This document shows, one piece after another, positions 1 through 5,465 of a DNA stretch of 6,630 bases. The notes beneath the pieces were generated by a model. It had not been told where the DNA came from. It saw only the letters and a program-made list of their open reading frames with translations, and did no database searches. The DNA comes from Lachnospiraceae bacterium UBA1267. GTDB taxonomy: Bacteria > Bacillota > Clostridia > Lachnospirales > Lachnospiraceae. Made by a program: the position numbers and the translations under genes. Location of the stretch: assembly GCA_002308115.1 (NCBI GenBank), contig DBVJ01000134.1:28317-34946 (forward strand). The letters are read 5' to 3'. Numbering within the stretch: position 1 is the first letter of the stretch; every line of letters begins with the position of its first letter.

Positions 1-447
1 TCGAACATCGTGCTTCGGGAAGAGTCCTTCACGGACGAGGACGTTCAGGCCGCCTGCCGCTATGTGAACGCGGACCGCTTCATCGATAAGCTTCCGAACG
101 GACTGGACGAAGAAGTGCGCGAGCGCGGCAACAATTTCTCGGCCGGACAGCGGCAGCTTTTATCCTTTGCCCGTACGGTCATTCACAAACCGGACATCAT
201 GATCCTCGATGAAGCTACGGCCAACATCGATACCGAGACCGAAGTGCTGATCCAGGATTCGCTGGAAAAAATGATGAATATCGGAACGATGCTGATCGTC
301 GCGCACAGGCTTTCGACCATACAGCACGCGGACCGGATCATCGTCATCAATCACGGCGAGATCGTGGAATCCGGCAATCACTTCGAGCTTTTGGAAAAGC
401 GCGGCGCATACTACAAGCTCTACAAGCTTCAGTACGAAGCCGAGTAA
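1..447 (+). CDS. ABC exporter ATP-binding domain, C-terminal part (5' end outside window)
   Basis: This is the last 148 residues of an ABC transporter nucleotide-binding domain, open at the window's left edge. Visible in order are an ABC signature of the form FSAGQ (residues 46-50 of the fragment), Walker B IMILD followed by catalytic Glu (66-71), a D-loop ANID (74-77) and the H-loop His in VAHRLST (His102). The transmembrane domain and Walker A lie upstream of the window. The retained Walker B Glu and H-loop His suggest an ATPase-competent site. The wording FSAGQRQLLSFAR plus DEATANIDTETE resembles the YheH/BmrD or LmrD half of heterodimeric multidrug exporters (family knowledge), so a partner half-transporter gene is likely upstream. 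The substrate cannot be deduced. The gene is followed closely by an intrinsic terminator, so it is probably the last gene of its operon. Confidence 0.93.
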   Translation, partial: SNIVLREESFTDEDVQAACRYVNADRFIDKLPNGLDEEVRERGNNFSAGQRQLLSFARTVIHKPDIMILDEATANIDTETEVLIQDSLEKMMNIGTMLIVAHRLSTIQHADRIIVINHGEIVESGNHFELLEKRGAYYKLYKLQYEAE

Positions 448-466
448 AAAAGTCCATAAAAACAGA

Positions 467-494
467 GGCGCCCTCCGAAGAGGGCGCCATTTTT
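467..494 (+). terminator. Intrinsic terminator after the ABC exporter gene
   Basis: A perfect 9-bp GC-rich stem (GGCGCCCTC, 467-475, with GAGGGCGCC, 480-488) closes a CGAA tetraloop and is followed by ATTTTTAT. It starts 19 nt after the ABC stop codon. The A-run on its left (458-462) could give weak termination on the minus strand too, but that T-tract is separated from the stem by four bases. Confidence 0.93.
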
Positions 495-512
495 ATGAGG
501 GGAAGGAGGTTT

Positions 513-566
513 ATGAAAAAGTCTTGCATTTCTTTTGGATACTTGCATTGTATAGGGGAAGTATGA
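513..566 (+). CDS. Possible 17-residue small ORF (leader peptide or chance)
   Basis: A short frame encoding MKKSCISFGYLHCIGEV begins at an ATG preceded by GGAAGGAGGT (501-510). The Shine-Dalgarno match is very strong, but only 3 nt separate GGAGG from the ATG, shorter than usual. There is no clear promoter between the upstream terminator (ending about 494) and this ORF, so transcription would have to come from read-through. The same stretch contains an 8-bp direct repeat and a pseudo-palindrome that fit a promoter or operator region better than a coding one. No family is recognised. It could be a real small peptide, the relic of a lost gene start, or chance. Confidence 0.2.
   Translation: MKKSCISFGYLHCIGEV
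523..556 (+). promoter_or_regulatory. Direct repeat and pseudo-palindrome, possible operator/promoter
   Basis: CTTGCATT occurs at 523-530 and again at 542-549, 19 bp apart start to start (nearly two helical turns). The second copy sits inside ATAC-N7-GTAT (539-553), followed by TATAGG (551-556), a weak -10-like hexamer. The -35-like TTGCAT (524-529) lies 21 bp from TATAGG or 19 bp from TGTATA (549-554), longer than the 17-bp optimum. Long spacers and such symmetry are typical of activator- or repressor-controlled promoters (inference), but no regulator gene is adjacent within the window. Confidence 0.3.
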
Positions 567-619
567 ATTTCGAGTGTTGAAAAAATGGACGAATTGTAAA
601 CATTTGCCGGATTCAGGGC

Positions 620-648
620 TTTACAGCGCTGAAATTGCCTTATATGAT
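620..648 (+). promoter_or_regulatory. Sigma-A promoter for the Pr6Pr-type gene
   Basis: TTTACA (620-625), a 17-bp spacer and TATGAT (643-648) each match the sigma-A consensus at five of six positions. Transcription would start near 655, giving a leader of roughly 47 nt that includes the AGGAGG ribosome site at 691-696. Two symmetric elements overlap it: the 8-bp palindrome CAGCGCTG (624-631), which overlaps the last two bases of the -35 hexamer and runs into the spacer, and ATATGA-N5-TCATAT (642-658), across the -10 and the start site. Either could be an operator. Confidence 0.75.
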
Positions 649-701
649 ACGCTCATATCGATGTTTCCGGTCATGGGCCCGGCAGGACGAAGGAGGCTTC
701 C

Positions 702-1400
702 ATGAAGACTGTTTCAAAGACCAGGATCATTGTCAGTCTGATCCTCAAACTGATCGTGACCGTATGCGCTGCAGCAGGTACATTTATCAGCGCCTATGCG
801 GGCAGAGGCACCTTCATGGGCGGCAGCCGTGTGTTCATGTTCTTTACCATCCAGTCCAACATCCTGATCGCACTGATCTCAGTGATCGGAGCCGTTCTGC
901 TTCTTAGGCGGAAGCCGGCCGGTACGGCCTGGTACGTCATCAAACTGGTGGGTACGGTTTCCATCACGCTGACCGGCGTGGTGTTCGCGGTGCTTCTGGC
1001 GCCGATCCTCGGGAAGGCGGCCTGGAATCTTCAGAATACGCTGACGCACGTGGCGGTCCCTGTCGCCGCAGTCGCGGATTATTTCGTGTCGGCTTCCGGC
1101 GCCCCGGTGCGGAAGAGGAGCGTGTGGTTCGTGCTCATCCCGCCGTTTCTTTATGTCATCTATGCGGCGATCGGATACGTCAACGGATGGGAGTTTGTCA
1201 AAGGACAGATCTATCCGTATTTCTTCCTGAACTGGGGCGGCCCCGCCGGCGCATTTGGCTTCCTTCCGGAGTTTCCGTATATGGGCTGTGTGTGGTGGAT
1301 CGTGACGCTGATGATCTTCCTGCTTTTGGTCGGCTGGTGTTATCTTTGGATCGCCGGAGCGATCGGGAAGCGTCTTTCCTCAGCCGATGACCGCGTCTGA
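702..1400 (+). CDS. Pr6Pr-family six-helix integral membrane protein
   Basis: A 232-residue, strongly hydrophobic protein with about six predicted membrane segments near residues 9-33, 46-68, 78-101, 110-128, 141-161 and 195-219. Motifs FFTIQSNIL (47-55), LTHVAVPVAAVADY (114-127, with a membrane-embedded His116) and YPYFFLN (171-177) match what I know of the Pr6Pr (FAR-17a/AIG1-like) family. Bacterial members have no established function; eukaryotic AIG1/ADTRP relatives hydrolyse fatty-acid esters of hydroxy fatty acids, so a lipid-related role is only a speculation here. The start is well supported: AGGAGG at 691-696 lies 5 nt before the ATG, and a good promoter lies upstream. It appears monocistronic. 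Its last 21 bp overlap the end of the minus-strand hydrolase gene, and no terminator is visible between them. Confidence 0.85.
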   Translation: MKTVSKTRIIVSLILKLIVTVCAAAGTFISAYAGRGTFMGGSRVFMFFTIQSNILIALISVIGAVLLLRRKPAGTAWYVIKLVGTVSITLTGVVFAVLLAPILGKAAWNLQNTLTHVAVPVAAVADYFVSASGAPVRKRSVWFVLIPPFLYVIYAAIGYVNGWEFVKGQIYPYFFLNWGGPAGAFGFLPEFPYMGCVWWIVTLMIFLLLVGWCYLWIAGAIGKRLSSADDRV

Positions 1401-2102
1401 TGCGAGGACCATGTGATCTGAAAGCCTAAGGTCCACGTCGTATAATGTCACATTGGAAAGCCGGATGTTCGGCGAAGCGATGATGTTGTCGCAGGGCGAA
1501 CCGCCTTCGACGGTTGTAAGCCCCGGATTCGCGATGTGAAAGCCGGCCCGGAGGAAGGGCTCGAATTCATCCCCCGTATGGGCGTTGAAATCTCCGAAGG
1601 CCAGGAAATACGGCTCTTTCTGAAACTCCTGAATGAGGAATGCATACTCCTGTTCACGGATCGGCCTGCGCTCTGCTTTGGGCATGGGATGCGTGTTGAA
1701 AAGGGCGATCCGAATGCCGCCGATCTCGGCATGGAACTTCTGCCAGCGGCGTGTGGAGATCTCTCCGAAGTCTGCTTCTTCACAAGGGGTCACGGGGTGC
1801 TTCGAGAGCAGCCCGAGCCCGTGCCCGCCGAAATGCACCACATAGCCTTTTGGCGCAAAGACGGTCTCATCCGTCCGCATCGTGTGCGCCAGATCGAACC
1901 ACGGATAATACTCCTGCACCCCGATAAAATCTGCCGAAAAGCACCCGTACACTTCCTCCCAGTACTGTTTCATCCGGCAGACCATGTCCGCCTCGTAGCC
2001 CATCCGGTAGCTCCCGTCAGGGAACAGTTCCGTCCGGTCGACGGGGTTTTTGCCCATGTGACAGATGTTGTGCGTCGCGACGCGAAGCCTGATATCGCTC
2101 AT
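1380..2102 (-). CDS. Endonuclease/exonuclease/phosphatase (EEP) family hydrolase
   Basis: A 240-residue, DNase I-fold metal-dependent phosphoesterase. Signature elements appear in family order: THNIC with metal-site Asn12, VQE with Glu64, a GLGLLSKHP strand (95-103), NTHP with His138, GDFN with Asp171 and Asn173, CDNIIAS with Asp205, and SDH with catalytic His230. All expected catalytic and metal-binding residues are therefore present. The family cleaves phosphodiesters in nucleic acids, phospholipids, sphingomyelin or inositol phosphates; the substrate here cannot be told from sequence. No signal peptide or membrane segment is seen, so it is probably cytoplasmic. The start at MSDIRL is chosen because GGGAGG (minus strand, 2116-2111) lies 8 nt upstream; an in-frame ATG 15 codons earlier has no such site. 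The gene converges on, and overlaps, the Pr6Pr gene. Confidence 0.9.
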   Translation of the reverse strand: MSDIRLRVATHNICHMGKNPVDRTELFPDGSYRMGYEADMVCRMKQYWEEVYGCFSADFIGVQEYYPWFDLAHTMRTDETVFAPKGYVVHFGGHGLGLLSKHPVTPCEEADFGEISTRRWQKFHAEIGGIRIALFNTHPMPKAERRPIREQEYAFLIQEFQKEPYFLAFGDFNAHTGDEFEPFLRAGFHIANPGLTTVEGGSPCDNIIASPNIRLSNVTLYDVDLRLSDHMVLASDAVIG

Positions 2103-2131
2103 CGGGAAATCCTCCCTTGTTTTCTGCCTTG

Positions 2132-2160
2132 ATTTTCCCACAAGCACAGCGGAATTGCAA
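2132..2160 (-). promoter_or_regulatory. Possible promoter of the EEP hydrolase gene
   Basis: Read on the minus strand, TTGCAA (2160-2155), a 17-bp spacer and GAAAAT (2137-2132) form a passable sigma-A promoter, with four of six matches in each hexamer. It would start transcription near 2125 and leave a short leader carrying GGGAGG. It is the best candidate in the 110-bp divergent region, but weaker than the facing promoter. Confidence 0.35.
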
Positions 2161-2173
2161 GCCTTCAGGACAC

Positions 2174-2202
2174 TTGCAGTGACCGTGTTTCTTTGTTACA
2201 AT
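2174..2202 (+). promoter_or_regulatory. Sigma-A promoter abutting the HEXXH-protein start codon
   Basis: TTGCAG (2174-2179), a 17-bp spacer and TACAAT (2197-2202) give a good sigma-A promoter. The expected start point at about 2208-2210 is only 3-5 nt before the ATG at 2213, so the transcript would be essentially leaderless. A perfect inverted repeat TGTTA-N5-TAACA (2194-2208) straddles the -10 hexamer and may be an operator. Confidence 0.65.
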
Positions 2203-2212
2203 ATAACAGATT

Positions 2213-2719
2213 ATGAAGATTTTTTTTGGTATCCTCTATTATACGCTCCAGTGGACCTTCGGCATTCTTCAGAATCTCATCGGATTCTTCATGTGGCTGG
2301 GGATCCGCCTGTTCGGCCGGGAAGACCGGCACGGCCGTTTCCGCTATGCGGCGGTGACAGGCTGGAAGAACGGAGGATCCATGGCTATGGGGATGTTCAT
2401 TTTCGTGAGCCGCTATATTCCGCTTAAGGATCTCGAAAATGAACAGCCGGGAACGTATGAGGAACACATCCTGTCGCATGAGTACGGACACACCGTGCAG
2501 TCCGCGGTCCTCGGGCCGCTCTATCTTTCGGTCATCGGCCTTCCGTCGATCGTCTGGTGCAACTTTCCGCCGGCGGCGAAACGCTGGAAGAGCGGCAGAA
2601 AAGAATATGAGAGTTTTTATCCGGAGAAATGGGCCACCCGCCTGGGGCTCAGGACCGAGGCGCGCCACAGAAAGCCCGTTGTTCTGACCACCGGAGAGAA
2701 GGACGGCGTTTCCGTATAA
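2213..2719 (+). CDS. Small membrane protein with HEXXH metalloprotease-like motif
   Basis: A 168-residue protein with a hydrophobic N-terminus (about residues 3-35, one or two membrane helices) and a second hydrophobic stretch near 99-117. Between them is HEYGH (89-93), an HEXXH zinc-site motif, in the context HEYGHTVQSAVLGPLYLSVI. Near the C-terminus is a Glu-rich YESFYPEKWATRLG segment (132-145). From memory, similar uncharacterised proteins in Clostridia and Bacteroidetes carry the same combination of HE(Y/S)GH, GPLYL, IPS and (Y/T)xExWAxxLG; the Glu in EKWA could be a third zinc ligand (inference). No substrate is known. The first start is 2213 because an in-frame TAA lies at 2204-2206. 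It has no Shine-Dalgarno site, whereas the internal ATG at 2381 (residue 57) has GGAGG 4 nt upstream. The tRNA promoter begins 6 nt after the stop. Confidence 0.8.
   Translation: MKIFFGILYYTLQWTFGILQNLIGFFMWLGIRLFGREDRHGRFRYAAVTGWKNGGSMAMGMFIFVSRYIPLKDLENEQPGTYEEHILSHEYGHTVQSAVLGPLYLSVIGLPSIVWCNFPPAAKRWKSGRKEYESFYPEKWATRLGLRTEARHRKPVVLTTGEKDGVSV
2372..2383 (+). promoter_or_regulatory. Internal Shine-Dalgarno and possible second start of the HEXXH protein
   Basis: GGAGG (2372-2376) sits 4 nt before an in-frame ATG (2381-2383, codon 57). Starting here gives a 112-residue form, MAMGMFIF onward, that lacks the N-terminal membrane segment but keeps HEYGH. The residues before it (RFRYAAVTGWKNGGS) look conserved in related proteins as I remember them, so the longer form is probably real, with or without this shorter one. 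Confidence 0.35.
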
Positions 2720-2725
2720 AACTCA

Positions 2726-2754
2726 TTGACAATTCAAAAAAAGCCTACTATAAT
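2726..2754 (+). promoter_or_regulatory. Consensus sigma-A promoter of tRNA-Arg
   Basis: TTGACA (2726-2731), exactly 17 bp, then TATAAT (2749-2754): a perfect match to consensus in both hexamers, with an A-rich spacer. Transcription should begin near 2761, about 20 nt before the mature tRNA. This fits a strong stable-RNA promoter. Confidence 0.95.
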
Positions 2755-2761
2755 ACGCTTG

Positions 2762-2777
2762 CTGTCCAAAAAGACAG
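2762..2777 (+). other. Hairpin in the pre-tRNA 5' leader
   Basis: CTGTC (2762-2766) pairs with GACAG (2773-2777) around a CAAAAA loop, three nucleotides before the mature tRNA 5' end. It would form at the very start of the precursor and be removed by RNase P. It may insulate the leader from mispairing with the tRNA; that role is inference. Confidence 0.5.
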
Positions 2778-2780
2778 TAT

Positions 2781-2854
<74 letters not shown>

Positions 2855-2859
2855 GTGGG

Positions 2860-2889
2860 AAAGGGGCTTCTTTAAAGAAGCCCCTTTTT
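2860..2889 (+). terminator. Palindromic terminator of the tRNA-Arg gene
   Basis: A perfect 28-bp palindrome (2860-2887) centred on TTTAAA, with the GC core GGGGCTTC/GAAGCCCC and a T5 run at 2885-2889. It starts 5 nt after the tRNA. The A-run on the left side means it can terminate in either direction. It also ends any read-through from the HEXXH-protein gene, which has no terminator of its own. Confidence 0.95.
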
Positions 2890-2901
2890 CGTAAATATGA
2901 T
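2871..2901 (+). promoter_or_regulatory. Weak candidate promoter for the lipoprotein-prmA-rsmE operon
   Basis: TATGAT (2896-2901) is a five-of-six -10 hexamer. The only -35-like sequence is TTTAAA (2871-2876), 19 bp upstream and inside the tRNA terminator. Start-site prediction near 2908 would leave a 15-nt leader with the GGGAG ribosome site. The match is poor, but there is no better candidate between the terminator and the next gene. Confidence 0.25.
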
Positions 2902-2922
2902 CATCACGACCGGGAGAGTTTG

Positions 2923-4509
2923 ATGAAAAAGATATGGATAACAGGTCTCCTCATTCTGGCGCTGGCGCTTTCCGCCTGCATGCCCGGAACGATCGAGACC
3001 GGCGAAACGCCCTGGGACGGATCGGGGAGCGAAAAAACCACCGAAGCGAACGGCAGCTCCGCAAACCACGGCGACGAGATCGTGACCCAGGAGGGGCAGA
3101 CCCTGCCGTCCACGTCGTCCGAGGAGCCGTCCACACCCTACGTATCGCCCAACGGACTGGATACGGACAGCGATGCCTACTGCGTGCTGGATGAGGAGGG
3201 CCAGATCCTTCTGAGCCTGAATCCCTATTCGGCCTATGCGCCGGCCAGCACCACGAAAGTCCTGACGGCGCTGGTCGCGGCCGAACACGCGGATATGGAC
3301 GACATTCTGACGGTTTCCGAGAATGCGGTCCGTAACGTTTCTGTGTTCTCGTCCGGCATCGCGCCGTCTTTGAAACCCGGAGAGGAATTTACCGTCCGGG
3401 AGCTTCTGTATACCATGATCCTGCCGTCCACCAACGCGGCAGCCAACGTGCTCGCGGAAGGCATCGGCGGCTCGATCGAAGGCTTCGCGCAGATGATGAA
3501 CGAAAAATGCGCGTCCCTGGGCCTCAGCCATTCGCATTTTGTGAACGCGCACGGCTGCGACGCGGACGGACATTTTTCCTGCGCCTATGATCTGGCCGTG
3601 ATCCTGAAGGAAGCCTGCGGCCAGGAGGAACTTCGAAAGATCCTCGGTGCGGTCAGCTATTCTCTCCCGGAAACACAATACAATGCCGCACGGAACATGG
3701 CGGCGTCCGACGGTTTCACCAACGGCACTTATTCCCTTCAGGGTTTCTTCGCCGGCAAGCCCGGCAATACCGCGAACGCAGGCGGCTCTCTGGTAACAGC
3801 CGTTCAGCGGAACGGCAAGGCGTATTATGTCTCCACGATGCATTCTCTGGACCGGAAGCATTATGTCGACACGGTCAATGTGCTGAATGCCGCGCTTGCA
3901 AAAGAGAAGGGCACCCAGCCCAGACTGACCGCCTATGTCTATGACCTGAGCCTCAAACAGAATCCGTCGGGTGTGGATTTCACCTGGCGGCTGGCAAACG
4001 GCATCACGGATGTGCGTGTGATCTGGTGGAAGGTTTCTGAAGGCACGAATCATGCCCATTACATCGATGACGTGCCGCAGACACAGACCGCAACGATCCA
4101 CGTGGATCTCGCGGACAAAGCCACTTACATCCTTCAGGCGGCAGGCAAGGACGCGGCCGGAAACGACCAGATCGAAAGCATCCGTGTCCTGTTCACGGGC
4201 GGTCCGATGACGCCGGGCGTCACGGCCTGGAACGGCCAGTCCTTCTATGTGGACGCGAACGGCGTGTACAAGACCGGCGCGATCGAGACCGGCACCGACG
4301 TATACTATGCCTATGACGACGGCGGCCTGGCCACGGGCTTCGTCGGCGGACGTTTCTTCGCGGGCGAGGATTTTAAACTGGTGACCGGCTGGCACAATTT
4401 CTCCGGGAACACCTATTATTTCCAGGGCGACGGCCGTGTCGTGACCGGCGATTACATCATTGACGGGCAGCTTTGCCGCTTTGACAAATACGGACGGTAT
4501 CAGAAATGA
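2923..4509 (+). CDS. D-Ala-D-Ala carboxypeptidase-like (S11) lipoprotein with cell-wall-binding repeats
   Basis: A 528-residue surface lipoprotein. The signal peptide ends in lipobox LSAC (lipidated Cys19), followed by a Ser/Thr/Gly/Glu-rich linker to about residue 75. The peptidase S11 (low-molecular-weight PBP) domain, about 80-325, has STTK (109-112, nucleophile Ser109), STN (169-171) and K279-P-G281 where the family has KTG. An Ig/FN3-like stretch (about 335-425) leads to four or five roughly 20-residue aromatic/Gly repeats (about 434-528; for example NTYYFQGDGRVVTG) like choline- or glucan-binding cell-wall repeats. The likely role is trimming the terminal D-Ala of peptidoglycan outside the membrane. 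The Pro in the KTG position may alter or abolish that activity. The start ATG 2923 has GGGAG 6 nt upstream; the TTG just before it is less likely. The gene ends in an ATGA overlap with prmA. Confidence 0.88.
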   Translation: MKKIWITGLLILALALSACMPGTIETGETPWDGSGSEKTTEANGSSANHGDEIVTQEGQTLPSTSSEEPSTPYVSPNGLDTDSDAYCVLDEEGQILLSLNPYSAYAPASTTKVLTALVAAEHADMDDILTVSENAVRNVSVFSSGIAPSLKPGEEFTVRELLYTMILPSTNAAANVLAEGIGGSIEGFAQMMNEKCASLGLSHSHFVNAHGCDADGHFSCAYDLAVILKEACGQEELRKILGAVSYSLPETQYNAARNMAASDGFTNGTYSLQGFFAGKPGNTANAGGSLVTAVQRNGKAYYVSTMHSLDRKHYVDTVNVLNAALAKEKGTQPRLTAYVYDLSLKQNPSGVDFTWRLANGITDVRVIWWKVSEGTNHAHYIDDVPQTQTATIHVDLADKATYILQAAGKDAAGNDQIESIRVLFTGGPMTPGVTAWNGQSFYVDANGVYKTGAIETGTDVYYAYDDGGLATGFVGGRFFAGEDFKLVTGWHNFSGNTYYFQGDGRVVTGDYIIDGQLCRFDKYGRYQK

Positions 4510-5465
4510 AGTGGCTGAGTTTTACGATCCATACAACGACGGAGGCAGAAGAACTGGTGACAGAGCTTCTTTCGGAGCAGGGGATCTCCAATGTGGAGAT
4601 CCGCGACCGGAAGCCGGTGTTCGACCCGGAAACAGAAGCCATGTTCCGCGAAGTCATGCCGGAAAAGCTGATCGACGACGGACTTGCGGACATCGTGTTT
4701 TATCTGGAAGAAGGCGAAGAATCCGCTCCGGTGCTTCAGGCGCTTCGGGAAGGACTTGAAGAACTAAGGCTTTTTGTGAATGTCGGAGACGGCGGGATCA
4801 CAGAAGGCGTGACGGAAGACGAGGACTGGATCAACAACTGGAAAGCCCATTTTAAACCCTTCATGGTCGGGGACATCCTGATCAAGCCCACCTGGCTTCC
4901 GGTTCCCGAAAATGTGAACGCCCGGCTGATGATCGAGATCGATCCGGGCACCGCGTTCGGTACGGGTTCGCATGAGACCACCAAGCTTTGCATCCATGCG
5001 CTCGAACGCGAGATCAAAGGCGGAGAGCGTGTGCTGGACGTCGGCACGGGCTCCGGGATCCTGTCGATCGCGGCGCTGAAACTGGGCGCGGCGGAGGCTT
5101 TCGGCACGGACATAGATGAACTTGCCACCGAAGCGGCCGTCGAAAATGCCGGGACCAACGGAATCGCGCCGGGTCTTTTCACGGTACGGACGGGCGACAT
5201 CCTGACAGATGAGAAACTGCAGGAAGAAGTGGGCTTTGAGTGCTACGACATTGTCGTGTCCAACATCCTGGCGGACGTGATCATTCCGCTTCAGAAAGAA
5301 GTGGTGCAGCATATGAAGCCCGGCGCGGTGCTGATCGTGAGCGGCATCATCCATACGAAGGCGGAAGATGTCAGACAGGCGATCCTTGAAAACAGCGCAC
5401 TCAGGCTCCTTGGTTCCGAGACCCTGGGCGACTGGGTCAGTTTTACGGCGGAGAAAGTGCGCTGA
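4506..5465 (+). CDS. prmA: Ribosomal protein L11 methyltransferase
   Basis: A 319-residue S-adenosylmethionine-dependent enzyme that methylates ribosomal protein L11, trimethylating its N-terminal amine and lysines in well-studied bacteria. The N-terminal substrate-binding domain (about 1-95) carries the expected WxxFTIHTTTEAEE opening. The catalytic part shows DPGTAFGTGSHETT (146-159), SAM motif I VLDVGTGSGIL (177-187), acidic ribose-binding DIDE (202-205) and SNILADVI (252-259). Length and motif order are normal for PrmA. The start codon lies in the ATGA overlap with the lipoprotein gene, and there is no separate Shine-Dalgarno site, so translation is probably coupled. The stop overlaps the rsmE start by one base. 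A different amino-acid target is possible but unlikely. Confidence 0.96.
   Translation: MKWLSFTIHTTTEAEELVTELLSEQGISNVEIRDRKPVFDPETEAMFREVMPEKLIDDGLADIVFYLEEGEESAPVLQALREGLEELRLFVNVGDGGITEGVTEDEDWINNWKAHFKPFMVGDILIKPTWLPVPENVNARLMIEIDPGTAFGTGSHETTKLCIHALEREIKGGERVLDVGTGSGILSIAALKLGAAEAFGTDIDELATEAAVENAGTNGIAPGLFTVRTGDILTDEKLQEEVGFECYDIVVSNILADVIIPLQKEVVQHMKPGAVLIVSGIIHTKAEDVRQAILENSALRLLGSETLGDWVSFTAEKVR

Noticed and set aside
635..907. A 90-codon plus-strand frame overlapping the Pr6Pr gene
   Set aside because: It begins within the promoter and lacks a ribosome site. The overlapping frame from 702 has AGGAGG and a coherent six-helix pattern.
1536..2132. A 198-codon open frame on the plus strand
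   Set aside because: It is antisense to the EEP hydrolase, which has all its catalytic motifs and a good ribosome site on the minus strand.
2103..2212. Possible riboswitch or leader RNA in the divergent intergenic region
   Set aside because: Only 110 bp separate the two start codons. Both candidate promoters leave very short leaders, and no structured element was found.
2872..4395. A 507-codon open frame on the minus strand
   Set aside because: It is antisense to the S11 lipoprotein, whose plus-strand translation shows a lipobox, SxxK, SxN and repeat domains. The minus frame is Arg/Gly/Val-rich with no recognisable motif, as expected for the complement of GC-rich coding sequence.
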